Assembly: GCA_964430475.1 (NCBI GenBank) | Contig: CAYSEQ010000003.1 | Location: 48,245 to 112,244, forward strand | Direction: 5' to 3' | DNA from: CAYSEQ01 sp964430475 | Lineage (GTDB): Bacteria; Patescibacteriota; Microgenomatia; UBA8517 | Length of the DNA: 64,000 bases | Part shown: positions 44,059-52,783 of the stretch, in pieces | Layout: each line of letters starts with the position of its first letter | Position numbering within the stretch: the stretch's first letter is position 1 | Notes under the pieces: generated by a model | Told to the model about the DNA's origin: nothing | What the model saw: the letters and a program-made list of their open reading frames with translations, nothing else | Databases searched by the model: none | Position numbers and translations under genes: made by a program

Positions 44059-45069
44059 GTGTCACAAAGAAAGGATATTCAATTCATCAACCAAATTGCT
44101 CAACATCCTCTCCAAACCTGGGAATGGGCAGAATTTAGAAAAGCTTGGGGTAATGAAGTCATATGGACAAAATACGGAATTTTAACAATTCATAAAATAT
44201 TTAGTGCAAATTTCAGGATTGGGATTTTTGTCAAAGGACCTAAACCTACACAAAGGATGCTTAACGATCTTAAGGAATTAGCCAAAAAGCAAAACCTCAT
44301 CTTCATTAAATTAGAACCCAACTTATATTTTAAGCCCCACCTAAAATCTGAAAAAACATCACCTAAATTCCAACTTATTGAATTATTAAAAAAGAATGGG
44401 TGTGTTGAGGGAAAAAACTTATTCACACCCACTACTTTCATAATTGATTTAGAGAAAGATGAGGATGAAATTTTTAAAAACTTCCACCACAAAACTCGAT
44501 ATAACATCCGTCTAGCCCAAAAATACGGAGTAAAAGTTATTGAAGACAACTCAAATAAAGCATTTGAAAAATATCTAAGTCTAACTAAGGAAACTATCCA
44601 AAGACAAGGATTTTATGCTCACAGCGAAAGATATCACCGTCTAATGTGGGAATATCTTCATAAAATACCAGTTTCTGAAAATAGAAAGCCAATTGCACAT
44701 CTTCTAACTGCAATTTACAAGAAAGAAATTATTACGACATGGATAGTTTTTGTTTGGAAGAGGCATCTTTACTACCCTTATGGCGCATCGTCTAATAAAT
44801 ATAAAAATGTTATGGCAAATAACCTTATGATGTGGGAGGCAATCCTGTTTGGAAAAAGATTGGGCTTAAAAATATTTGATTTATGGGGAAGAGAAGAAGG
44901 AAAGGGTTTCACGCGTTTTAAAGAAGGTTACAATCCTGAGGTAGTTGAATTTCTGGGCTCATGGGATCTAGTAATAAATAAACCCATGTACAAACTCTAC
45001 CGTTTAGGAGAACAAATTCGTTGGCCAATACTTAGATTAAAAAGCAAATTAGTAAAACCTCGTTTTTAA
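44059..45069 (+). CDS. FemAB-like aminoacyltransferase / GNAT-type protein (first copy)
   Basis: 336 residues of the FemABX fold, which uses aminoacyl-tRNA to add amino acids to the peptidoglycan stem peptide. NHHKTRYNIRLAQKYGVKV-like sequence (FHHKTRYNIRLAQKYG, about 140-155), a central YGASSNKYKNVMANNLMMWEAI and the C-terminal FTRFKEGYNPEVVEFLGSWD are family signatures. It starts with GTG. A second, related gene follows after 42 nt, as in tandem fem loci. Two TATAAT boxes precede the GTG. The residue added and the acceptor are unknown. Confidence 0.85.
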   Translation: MSQRKDIQFINQIAQHPLQTWEWAEFRKAWGNEVIWTKYGILTIHKIFSANFRIGIFVKGPKPTQRMLNDLKELAKKQNLIFIKLEPNLYFKPHLKSEKTSPKFQLIELLKKNGCVEGKNLFTPTTFIIDLEKDEDEIFKNFHHKTRYNIRLAQKYGVKVIEDNSNKAFEKYLSLTKETIQRQGFYAHSERYHRLMWEYLHKIPVSENRKPIAHLLTAIYKKEIITTWIVFVWKRHLYYPYGASSNKYKNVMANNLMMWEAILFGKRLGLKIFDLWGREEGKGFTRFKEGYNPEVVEFLGSWDLVINKPMYKLYRLGEQIRWPILRLKSKLVKPRF

Positions 45070-45111
45070 ACTAGCTACCTATACCTAATAATTAAAATTT
45101 TTAAGTTTTTT

Positions 45112-45984
45112 ATGAAAGACCTTCGCCAAACTCTAGAATATGCAAGGTTTATGTCTTCACTTGGATGGATGGTTGAAAGAAAAAGCGGAGTAAATTATTT
45201 TATTAGAAAATTTCCTTTAATTGGATCCTTTATAAAGATTCAACGACCGAATTCTTTAGTTTTTCCTTATATTGAAAGATTAACCCATAAATACAAAGCC
45301 TTCCAGGTAGTAGTTGAGCCTAAATCTAGTTATTATCCTTTTATTTTTAGGCTTAAAAGTAAGGGTTTTCGGCAAAGCTCTAATCCCTTTTTACCGTCAA
45401 AAACCCTGATTATAGATTTAACAAAATCTGAAAGACAGTTACTCTCCGAAATGCATTATAAAACTCGTTACAACATTAAAAAGTCTCTGCAAAACTCCAG
45501 GCTTAAAATCCAAATTTCAGACAACATTCAGCAATTCGCAAAATTTTGGCAAAGTTGTGCATTAAGACAAAGAGGGATGTTTCTCCAACAGAAACACGAA
45601 ATTATCAAACTCCACGAAGCTTTCGGTAAAAAAGCACACATCATTCTCTGCCTTGAGAGGTACTCTCAAGAGTTGCTATCAGGAATTTTGCTTCTGCAAG
45701 CAAAAAGTACTGCGTATTATATGTATGCAGCTGCAAGCAAATTTGGCAAAAAACTCTTTGCACCGACTCTCAATACCTGGGAGGCAATAAGGTTAGCCAA
45801 GCGTCTCGGTTGTAAATTCTTTGACTTTGAGGGAATCTATGACGAGAGATTTCCTTTAAATTCTTGGAAAGGTTTTACCCGTTTTAAAAAATCCTTTGGC
45901 GGAAAAGAAATTGAATATCCTGGAGCGTTTGTAAAGTACTACAATCCATTAAAATACCTAATGCTAAGAAACTGCAAAAATTAA
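45112..45984 (+). CDS. FemAB-like aminoacyltransferase (second copy)
   Basis: 290 residues, with MHYKTRYNIKKSLQNSRL, AAASKFGKKLFAPTLNTWEAIRLAKRLGCKFFDFEGI and GFTRFKKSFGGKEIEYPGA matching the first copy. The N-terminal part is shorter, lacking the lead-in of about 45 residues. The two genes probably add successive residues of a cross-bridge, or one is a scaffold; that is inference from FemA/FemB in Staphylococcus. It has no clear promoter of its own. Confidence 0.83.
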   Translation: MKDLRQTLEYARFMSSLGWMVERKSGVNYFIRKFPLIGSFIKIQRPNSLVFPYIERLTHKYKAFQVVVEPKSSYYPFIFRLKSKGFRQSSNPFLPSKTLIIDLTKSERQLLSEMHYKTRYNIKKSLQNSRLKIQISDNIQQFAKFWQSCALRQRGMFLQQKHEIIKLHEAFGKKAHIILCLERYSQELLSGILLLQAKSTAYYMYAAASKFGKKLFAPTLNTWEAIRLAKRLGCKFFDFEGIYDERFPLNSWKGFTRFKKSFGGKEIEYPGAFVKYYNPLKYLMLRNCKN

Positions 45985-46010
45985 CTTAAAAATAGATTTT
46001 CATAATCTTA

Positions 46011-46037
46011 AAAAAATCCTTCGTAAAAACAAGGAAT
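46011..46037 (-). terminator. Weak hairpin with T-run after the helicase-nuclease gene
   Basis: On the minus strand, right after the stop at 46042, TCCTT, a loop of nine and AAGGA are followed by seven T. The five-pair stem is short, so this is a weak candidate for the terminator of the gene in this convergent spot. Confidence 0.3.
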
Positions 46038-46041
46038 ATCA

Positions 46042-48981
46042 TCATTGTTTATCCATCCTACAAAAAAGACTAAATTCGCATCTTTCGCATAAAATATTTC
46101 CTGAACACTCAAAAGTAGATTCTTCTATTTCTCTTCTTAATTCATAAATACTATCAACTGCCCTCTTAAGATCTTCTGTAGTTCTTTGGGTTGTAAATTT
46201 TTCTTGAGTGTCTAAAAAATAAAGGGAGAGTTTCACATCCTTAGGAAGTTTCTTAAATGGCTCTTCGGGTATTGAAGTAGCAGCCAAGGCATAAAATGTT
46301 AGTTGCAAATTTTGATCCACTTCACGCTGAGTAGGAATAGTTGCACCAGTTTTATAATCAATAATCTCTAGAGTTCCATTAGGATATTGATCTACTCTAT
46401 CCATTACACCACTTATCAACAAGGGTTTTTCGCCTTTCTTCCTGGGTAAGGGAAGAGTAAATTTTTGCTCCATAAGGACAGGGAGATTTTTCGGGTCAAA
46501 GCCTACTTTTAGGAACCCCAAAAGGTAGATTTTGGCTTTTTCAAAAAATTTTTTCTCATGACTTTTACTGGTGAAACCCACTCTTATCCAATTCTCTTCC
46601 AAAAGTTTTAATATCAAATCCTCCGAGGGCCTAGATCCATTTTTCACAAAAGTGTAAAAATCTTTAATAGTTTCGTGTATTGATGTACCAAAACTCTGAG
46701 ATGCAGAAGGAGGGGTTGGTATCCTGTAAATATACTTTAATTTAAAATGTAAAGGGCAGGTTTGAAAGGCTTCAATTTGTGAATAAGATAGGTAGTCTAT
46801 GTGAATGGGTTGATTGGTAGACCTTAAACTATCCTCCTTAATTTTTTCGGCTGGTTTATAGTCTAAAAACGACAACTGCTTACCTTTCTCTTGAACTATT
46901 TCTCTTGAAATAGCCTCCTCTCCCAATGCTTCAAAAATAAATGGAGAGAGTCTTCTTTCTCTTTTTCCTTCACCATAATAATTTGCTGCAGTCAGGTAAA
47001 GCCTATCCATCGCCCTAGTCATACCAACATAAAAAAGTCTTCTTTCCTCCTGAATGTGGTAATCTCCTTTAGGTAAAATTTCCTTAATCAACTCTTCAGG
47101 TATTGGGATCTGTTCTGATCTCTCGGTTGTTGGAAACCTTTGCACAACAAGGTTGACCAAGAAAACAACAGGGAATTCTAGCCCTTTACTAGAATGAACG
47201 GTTAGTATATTAACAGCATTTTCTTTAGTCCAATCAAGATCCACGGACAACGGTGATTCTCCTAACTCACTTGATAAATCAATCCAATCGACAACCGCAG
47301 GAACTGTAGCATCTTCATGTTCAATCTCATAGGTTTTTAATTTATCGAAGAACTTAGAAATATTTAAGGCTTTCTTTTCGGCACTTGGCGTATCTGGATT
47401 TAAAAGTTTTTCTAAAAGTCCAGTGTCCTGTAAAAAATAATATAAAATTTGGCCTGCACTTTCTTTCCTTGAATACTCAAGGTGTTTTTTGATAATCTTC
47501 AATATTTTTTTAACCTTCAATCTTGTTTCTTCGGAAACGAAAATGTCGTCTATTTTTTCTAAAGCGTCAAAGAGAGAAAGGTTTTGTTTTCTTGCGTAGT
47601 TACTCAACCTAATAAGATCTTTGGCAGGGATGTTGAAATGTTCGATAGATAAAAGCTTGTATAAAGATACAGAATCTTCATAGTCGTAAAGCACTTTTAA
47701 ATAAGAAATTAGATCCACTATCTCAGGCTGTCTAAAAAGTCTACCTGGACCTAAAAATTGGTAGGGTATAGCATTCCTCTGAAACGCCCTTATAAAGGGG
47801 TCAGAATGGTTATTTGCTCGCACAAGAACTGCAATATCTTTCCACTGGTAACCTTCCTCGTTAACCAAATCCTTTATTTTTCTCGCTACTTCTTCCGCTT
47901 CGTTTTCTATCCTGTCACTGTGAATAAATTTAACTTCTGACTTGACATCCTTTCTTTGGGCAATGAGCCTTTTTTCTATATTTTCAATTACTTCGAGCCT
48001 ATCAGGATTGTTGTGCTGAATTAATTTATAAGCCTTATCTAGAATTTCTTGGGAGGACCGATAATTTTTAACTAATGTCACAACCTTGGCATTAGGAAAG
48101 TTCTTACGGAAATAAAGTGCGTTTGATACAGCTGCACCCCTAAAACGATAGATGCTCTGATCATCATCTAATACCACTGTAATGTTCTCTTCCTTCCCTG
48201 CAAGTAGTTTAATCAGTTCATTTTGGGCAATGTTAGTATCCTGAAATTCATCAACCAAAATATACTTAAAAAGTCTTTGGTATTCTTTCAAGACATTAGG
48301 CCTTTCTCTAAAAAGCTTTAGCGTTTTAACAATTAAATCCCCATAATCTAAGACTCCCTCTTTTATCTTTAACTCATCGTACTTTCTATAAGCCCTTGCA
48401 AGCTCACTCCATTTCTCAATTTCGATCTCCTCGTATTTCTCTTTGGTACTTTTAGAATTTTTCAAACTTTCCACCCAATGAAGATATTCATAAGGTGTAA
48501 TATCTTCATCCTGAAGTCTACTGAAATGTTGTAGTATCCCTGAAACAAACTTGGTTGGATTACCTAAGGGTCTAAAATAATTAAGGTCAAATTCAAAAAG
48601 GTTTTTTCTTACAAATTGAATCGTTTCTGCTTCAGTCATTAACTTATAACGGGGATCAAGTCCTATGTGTAGTGCCTCTGATCGCAAAATTCTATCGCCG
48701 AATGAATGGAATGTAGAAATCCACATTTGGGTGTAACCGTAAGGCAAGGCAACATCTACTCTCTCTTCCATTTCTCGGGCTGCCTTTTCAGTAAAGGTGA
48801 GAGCCAATATTTCAGAAGGAGTGGCTAAAGAATTCGCAATCAAGTACTTTATTCTCTCGGTAACTACTGTAGTTTTTCCTGTTCCTGCTCCTGCCACTAT
48901 TAAAAGTGGACCTTTCTTATGGGTTACCGCCTCAAGCTGCTCTTTATTTAACTTTTTCTCTAAAGAAAAATCACCGACCAT
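46042..48981 (-). CDS. UvrD-like helicase fused to Fe-S RecB-type nuclease
   Basis: 979 residues. The helicase half has Walker A GAGTGKTT, VDEFQDTN, LDDDQSIYRFRGA, KNYRSSQEIL, VHSSKGLEF and VGMTRAMDRL. The last 250 residues form a PD-(D/E)XK nuclease with SYSQIEAFQTCPLHFKLKY, ISGVMDRVD and EIIDYKTG (catalytic Asp/Lys), and a 4Fe-4S site made by the Cys of QTCP and the Cys of ECSGNILCERCEFSLFC. This arrangement resembles AddB/RecB-type end-processing enzymes in one chain. A TGATATAAT box is 9 nt before the ATG, suggesting a leaderless mRNA. It faces the FemAB genes. Confidence 0.88.
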   Translation of the reverse strand: MVGDFSLEKKLNKEQLEAVTHKKGPLLIVAGAGTGKTTVVTERIKYLIANSLATPSEILALTFTEKAAREMEERVDVALPYGYTQMWISTFHSFGDRILRSEALHIGLDPRYKLMTEAETIQFVRKNLFEFDLNYFRPLGNPTKFVSGILQHFSRLQDEDITPYEYLHWVESLKNSKSTKEKYEEIEIEKWSELARAYRKYDELKIKEGVLDYGDLIVKTLKLFRERPNVLKEYQRLFKYILVDEFQDTNIAQNELIKLLAGKEENITVVLDDDQSIYRFRGAAVSNALYFRKNFPNAKVVTLVKNYRSSQEILDKAYKLIQHNNPDRLEVIENIEKRLIAQRKDVKSEVKFIHSDRIENEAEEVARKIKDLVNEEGYQWKDIAVLVRANNHSDPFIRAFQRNAIPYQFLGPGRLFRQPEIVDLISYLKVLYDYEDSVSLYKLLSIEHFNIPAKDLIRLSNYARKQNLSLFDALEKIDDIFVSEETRLKVKKILKIIKKHLEYSRKESAGQILYYFLQDTGLLEKLLNPDTPSAEKKALNISKFFDKLKTYEIEHEDATVPAVVDWIDLSSELGESPLSVDLDWTKENAVNILTVHSSKGLEFPVVFLVNLVVQRFPTTERSEQIPIPEELIKEILPKGDYHIQEERRLFYVGMTRAMDRLYLTAANYYGEGKRERRLSPFIFEALGEEAISREIVQEKGKQLSFLDYKPAEKIKEDSLRSTNQPIHIDYLSYSQIEAFQTCPLHFKLKYIYRIPTPPSASQSFGTSIHETIKDFYTFVKNGSRPSEDLILKLLEENWIRVGFTSKSHEKKFFEKAKIYLLGFLKVGFDPKNLPVLMEQKFTLPLPRKKGEKPLLISGVMDRVDQYPNGTLEIIDYKTGATIPTQREVDQNLQLTFYALAATSIPEEPFKKLPKDVKLSLYFLDTQEKFTTQRTTEDLKRAVDSIYELRREIEESTFECSGNILCERCEFSLFCRMDKQ

Positions 48982-48990
48982 ACTCTTCCG

Positions 48991-48999
48991 ATTATATCA
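48991..48999 (-). promoter_or_regulatory. Extended -10 (TGATATAAT) 9 nt before helicase-nuclease ATG
   Basis: Minus strand TGA then TATAAT, followed by 9 nt and the ATG at 48981. The extended -10 helps explain the absence of a -35. Some purine (CGGAAGAGT) separates the box from the ATG. Confidence 0.5.
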
Positions 49000-49199
49000 G
49001 CAATATCCCTTTAAGCCTGGACGACAATGTTTTACTTTTTAACCAGTCCAAAAATAGAAATGCTTGGGTGTTATTGACTTGCAATAAGATTAACAAAAAT
49101 CTTCGACCAGAAAATTTAATAGAATTGAAAAATTTTTAAAGTTAACTTTTATTGCACAAAATCTAGATCTATTTTAAAATTTCTAATTCAAATCAATTT

Positions 49200-50156
49200 T
49201 TATTCTTTAGGACGTCCCTGTCCTAAACTCCGAGTTGAAGTTATCTTTTGACCGAGTTGGGTAAATGAAGACACTACCACACTCATCATGTTGTAAGCAT
49301 TATCAATATGTCTATTTAACACCCTTAAGTTTTCTTCTACTCTTGCATAATCTTTTTGGACTGCCTTAAGTGACAAAAGAATTTCTTTAGCTTTTGCTTC
49401 AATCTTCTGTCCTTCAAAACCCATTAGTATAGCCTTAATATAAGCATAAAAGGTTGTGGGGGATACAGGGAGGACTCTCTTTTTCTCTGCAAAATCAAAA
49501 AGTTCGGGATTATTTACAATTTCATAATAAACCGCTTCGCTTGGAACATACATCAAGGCATAATCAATAGTTCCCTCTTCAGTTAAGATATATTTTTGCG
49601 AAATAGAAGTTATGTGGTTTTTTACAGCCCTTTCAAATTCTTTCTCTAAACTTTTTTTATCCCTTTCATTTCCTGCGGCAAGCATTTTTCTAAAGGACTC
49701 CATTGGAAATTTGGCATCAATAGGAATGAGTCCAGCAGAGGTTCTAATTGCAGCGTCAACCTTACTTCCGTTTCTAAAGGTGTACTGAAGATTAAACGAT
49801 TGCTTGGGGAGAAATTGCTTCAAAATTTCTCTCAATACTTGCTCTCCTACACTCCCTCTTATTTTTGGAGATTGTAAAAATTCTTGCAATTCTTTAATAC
49901 CTCTTCCAATCTCACTAAATTCTCCAATGTTTTTTTGCACTTGCGAAATTACTTGGGCAGCGCTATCTAACCTGGCATTGAGAGACTGAGTATTCTTTTG
50001 TAAAGAATCTAAAAGGACTTTTCTATCCTCCCTTGAAGAATCTTTAAGCATCTTAATTACTTCAATAAGTTCAGGAGGTGTTCTTTGCCTCTGCAAGAGT
50101 AAGTAGGCTAAGATAACAAAACCCATTATTAAAACTACAATAATTAATAAATCCAT
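49200..50156 (-). CDS. rmuC: RmuC-family DNA recombination protein
   Basis: 318 residues: an N-terminal membrane helix (about 3-21), a coiled coil (about 30-95, with QKNTQSLNARLDSAAQVIS) and a nuclease-like core with LQEFLQSPKIRGSVGEQVLREIL, DAAIRTSAGLIPIDAKFPMESF, YALMYVPSEAVYYEI and VLPVSPTTFYAYIKAI. RmuC limits inversions between repeats in E. coli and has a PD-(D/E)XK-like fold. The C-terminal stretch is shorter than in E. coli. It follows the helicase-nuclease on the same strand, with a 218-nt gap. Confidence 0.9.
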   Translation of the reverse strand: MDLLIIVVLIMGFVILAYLLLQRQRTPPELIEVIKMLKDSSREDRKVLLDSLQKNTQSLNARLDSAAQVISQVQKNIGEFSEIGRGIKELQEFLQSPKIRGSVGEQVLREILKQFLPKQSFNLQYTFRNGSKVDAAIRTSAGLIPIDAKFPMESFRKMLAAGNERDKKSLEKEFERAVKNHITSISQKYILTEEGTIDYALMYVPSEAVYYEIVNNPELFDFAEKKRVLPVSPTTFYAYIKAILMGFEGQKIEAKAKEILLSLKAVQKDYARVEENLRVLNRHIDNAYNMMSVVVSSFTQLGQKITSTRSLGQGRPKE

Positions 50157-50242
50157 ACTTACAACCCAAATTAACTTTTAAAACTTGTACTCTCCAAGTT
50201 TAGTATTCTATTGTACCACCTTGTTTAAGTTAAAATAAAAGA

Positions 50243-50584
50243 ATGAGAAAGATTAAAACCTTAGAAAAACGAATTAAGGGACGCAAAAACTATTTTCCCA
50301 CACTTATCATCACCATCTTTTTTTGGTATTTATTAACCCTGACAATCTTTTTCCTAGATCCCGAAACTCCTGGTGCAATTTTTTTATTCTTTATACTAGT
50401 ATTTTTCGCAATACTTTTTACAACTTCACTTATTTTTAACAATACAAGAAGGGGGGTTCTATTAAGTATAGGTTCGTTAACTTTTCTAATTTTTCGCTAC
50501 CTTGGAATAGGCAACCTTCTCAATCTTTTGATAATCTGTGGTGTTTTAATAAGCCTTGAGATATTCTTTTCAAGACACTCATAA
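50243..50584 (+). CDS. Small integral membrane protein of unknown function
   Basis: 113 residues with a basic N-terminus (MRKIKTLEKRIKGRKNY) and about three or four hydrophobic segments in the remaining 95 residues. No family is recognised. It stands alone between rmuC, which is divergent, and the TrpR-like gene, with a 300-nt gap after it. The size and topology are consistent with a real small membrane protein, but nothing more can be said. Confidence 0.5.
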   Translation: MRKIKTLEKRIKGRKNYFPTLIITIFFWYLLTLTIFFLDPETPGAIFLFFILVFFAILFTTSLIFNNTRRGVLLSIGSLTFLIFRYLGIGNLLNLLIICGVLISLEIFFSRHS

Positions 50585-50885
50585 AAAGGACTATCCTGTA
50601 ATAAAATTTATCGGGCACGGACAGATAGATAAATACTTAAGAGTTATAAACTTCTAATTTGTATCTAAAATCTAAAATCTTTATGAACATCGGATTTTAA
50701 CCTTTTTTGAAATTTAGTAGCCGGGTTATTTTTGAAGTTTAACTCATGGATTTGAGTTTATTTGAGATGAGAGAAGGTGTGTCAATGTCATCAAAAACAA
50801 ACAATTAGTTGACACTAAATTACTCTAAGTTATATACTTCAAATGGCCTACTTCAATCGACTAAACTGCCTTTTTTAGAATAAAG
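50585..50885. other. 301-nt intergenic region before the TrpR-like gene
   Basis: No coding frame. It has a 6-bp inverted repeat (AACTCA at 50741-50746, TGAGTT at 50753-50758) and the promoter listed next. I tried to read it as SRP RNA, tmRNA or RNase P RNA but saw no diagnostic motif. Confidence 0.4.
50809..50838 (+). promoter_or_regulatory. Sigma-70-type promoter of TrpR-like gene
   Basis: TTGACA (50809-50814), 18 nt, TATACT (50833-50838), about 48 nt before the ATG at 50886. It is one of the best sigma-70-type matches in the window. The inverted repeat at 50741-50758 lies upstream of it and could be a binding site. Confidence 0.65.
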
Positions 50886-51236
50886 ATGAGAATGTCTAAT
50901 AAAGATATAAATCCTTCTTTAAAAAAACAAATAGGCGAAATGTTTGCCCAAGCGATAGCCGATTTGAGAGATGTAAATGAGGCTAAAACTTTTCTTAACG
51001 ACTTTTTCAATGAAAGTGAACTTGATATATTTGCCAAAAGATTAGCTGTGGCGTATTGGCTTAAAAAGAAAAGAAGTTATGGTAATATCATAGAAAATCT
51101 AAAAGTCTCAAGTGCAACCATTGCTCTTATACAATCAATGCTCAACCGTCCTGGCTTCAAACTAGCTCTCAAGAAGATTGAGGCAGAGGAGTGGGCTAAT
51201 CAATGGGCAGAAAAAATTAAAAAGTTCATCAAATAA
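50886..51236 (+). CDS. TrpR/YerC-like DNA-binding protein
   Basis: 116 residues, all helical. FNESELDIFAKRLAVAYWLKKKRSYGNIIENLKVSSATIALIQSMLNR is the TrpR/YerC-YecD domain, with the helix-turn-helix at about 68-90. Residues for tryptophan binding are not obvious. Promoter at 50809-50838. It precedes metG by 93 nt on the same strand; co-transcription is possible but metG may have its own promoter. Regulatory target is unknown. Confidence 0.8.
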   Translation: MRMSNKDINPSLKKQIGEMFAQAIADLRDVNEAKTFLNDFFNESELDIFAKRLAVAYWLKKKRSYGNIIENLKVSSATIALIQSMLNRPGFKLALKKIEAEEWANQWAEKIKKFIK

Positions 51237-51328
51237 TCTAAAAAAATTATAAACCTCGTTTAAGAAAAATCTCAGGTTTTAAGGTTATAATATAAGTTAA
51301 TAATTTCAAGCTTCAACACTGAAAGAAA

Positions 51329-52768
51329 ATGGCAAGAAAAAATTTTTATATAACGACCACCTTACCTTATGTCAACTCCGAACCTCACATCGGTTTTGCC
51401 TTAGAGATTGTCCAGGCAGACACAATTGCAAGATATCAAAGGCTTTTGGGAAACAATGTATTTTTCAACTTTGGAACTGACGAGCATGGACAAAAAATTT
51501 ACAATAAGGCAAAAGAAGAAAGAAAAAATCCACAAACATATGTTGACGAATATGCACAAAAATTTGCCAAGTTGAAGGAGGTATTAAATCTTTCTAACAA
51601 CAGTTTTATCAGAACAACCGATCCTCATCACAAAAAAGCAGCACAGGAGTTATGGAAGATTTGTCTTAAGAATGGCTTTATTAAAAAGGGGATCTATAAG
51701 GCAAAATATTGTGTAGGGTGTGAGTTGGAAAAACAAGACTCCGAACTTATTAATGGAAATTGTCCGATACATCCAAAGTTAAAAATAGAGCTTTTCGAGG
51801 AAGAAAATTACTTCTTTAAGTTTTCTAAATTTCAAAAAAGGCTCCTAGCGCTCTATAAAAAATATCCGGATTTCGTAATACCAAAGCATAGGCTAACTGA
51901 AATAAAAAATTTTGTAAAATCTGGGCTCCAGGATTTTAGTGTTTCACGCCTTAAAGAAAAACTACCCTGGGGTGTTGCGGTTCCCGACGATGACAAACAT
52001 GTAATGTATGTCTGGTTTGATGCCCTCACAAATTACATTTCATGCTTAGGATGGCCAGAAAATAAAAAGAGGTTTCAAAAGTTTTGGGGCACAATAAGAA
52101 ATCCCAAAGCTATACAGATTGCCGGAAAGGACAACTTAAGACAACAATCAGCTATGTGGCAAGCAATACTTATGGCAGCCAACCTTCCCACATCACGCCA
52201 GATCTTCATTCATGGATTCATCACATCAAAAGGCGAAAAAATGAGCAAAAGTTTAGGCAATGTTATTGATCCTTTTGACTATGTAAAAAGATTTGGTACA
52301 GACGCTTTAAGATACTACCTTCTGGCAAAAATTAGTCCGACTGAAGACAGCGATTTTACCGAAGAAAAGTTTAGAGAGGCTTACAATGCAGATCTGGCAA
52401 ATGGTTTAGGCAACCTAGTTGCAAGAGTAAGTAGTATGGCAGAAAAGTCAGATTTCGAAGCCCCTCCACCAAATACACTTTCATTCACTAAAGAGGTTGC
52501 TCTAAACATTGGTAAATATCGATTTGATAAAGCCTTAAATATTATATGGCTTCAAATAAAAAGGGCGGATATATTTATCAACAAACGCGGGGTTTGGAAC
52601 CTTGAAGGTTCTCAAAGAAAAGCAGCACTAGCAAATCTTGTAGGACGGATAAGGCAAATAGCCTATGATCTAAAACCTTTTCTTCCCAAAACATCCGAAA
52701 AAATTGATTTACAATTTAAAGGACCGAAAATAAAATTGGGGGAACCCCTTTTCCCCCGTTTAAAGTGA
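51329..52768 (+). CDS. metG: Methionine--tRNA ligase
   Basis: Charges initiator and elongator tRNA-Met. The 479 residues have the class I HIGH-like EPHIGF (about 19-23), the zinc site Cys128, Cys131, Cys145, His148, GWPEN and the KMSKS loop (EKMSKSLGN), then the anticodon-binding helices. It lacks the C-terminal EMAPII-like dimer domain. A TATAAT-like region (TTATAATAT) lies about 40 nt before the ATG. It is followed by a GT2 gene after 15 nt. Confidence 0.95.
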   Translation: MARKNFYITTTLPYVNSEPHIGFALEIVQADTIARYQRLLGNNVFFNFGTDEHGQKIYNKAKEERKNPQTYVDEYAQKFAKLKEVLNLSNNSFIRTTDPHHKKAAQELWKICLKNGFIKKGIYKAKYCVGCELEKQDSELINGNCPIHPKLKIELFEEENYFFKFSKFQKRLLALYKKYPDFVIPKHRLTEIKNFVKSGLQDFSVSRLKEKLPWGVAVPDDDKHVMYVWFDALTNYISCLGWPENKKRFQKFWGTIRNPKAIQIAGKDNLRQQSAMWQAILMAANLPTSRQIFIHGFITSKGEKMSKSLGNVIDPFDYVKRFGTDALRYYLLAKISPTEDSDFTEEKFREAYNADLANGLGNLVARVSSMAEKSDFEAPPPNTLSFTKEVALNIGKYRFDKALNIIWLQIKRADIFINKRGVWNLEGSQRKAALANLVGRIRQIAYDLKPFLPKTSEKIDLQFKGPKIKLGEPLFPRLK

Positions 52769-52783
52769 CACAATATTAGTCTA

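Noticed and set aside
42043..48981. The UvrD gene and the helicase-nuclease gene as parts of a phage defence island
   Set aside because: Both are ordinary repair-type helicases separated by wall genes on opposite strands; no toxin, methylase or restriction partner is nearby.
50585..50885. SRP RNA, tmRNA or RNase P RNA in the gap
   Set aside because: No GGTGC...GGAAGC-like tetraloop region, tag reading frame or conserved P4-like motif could be found.
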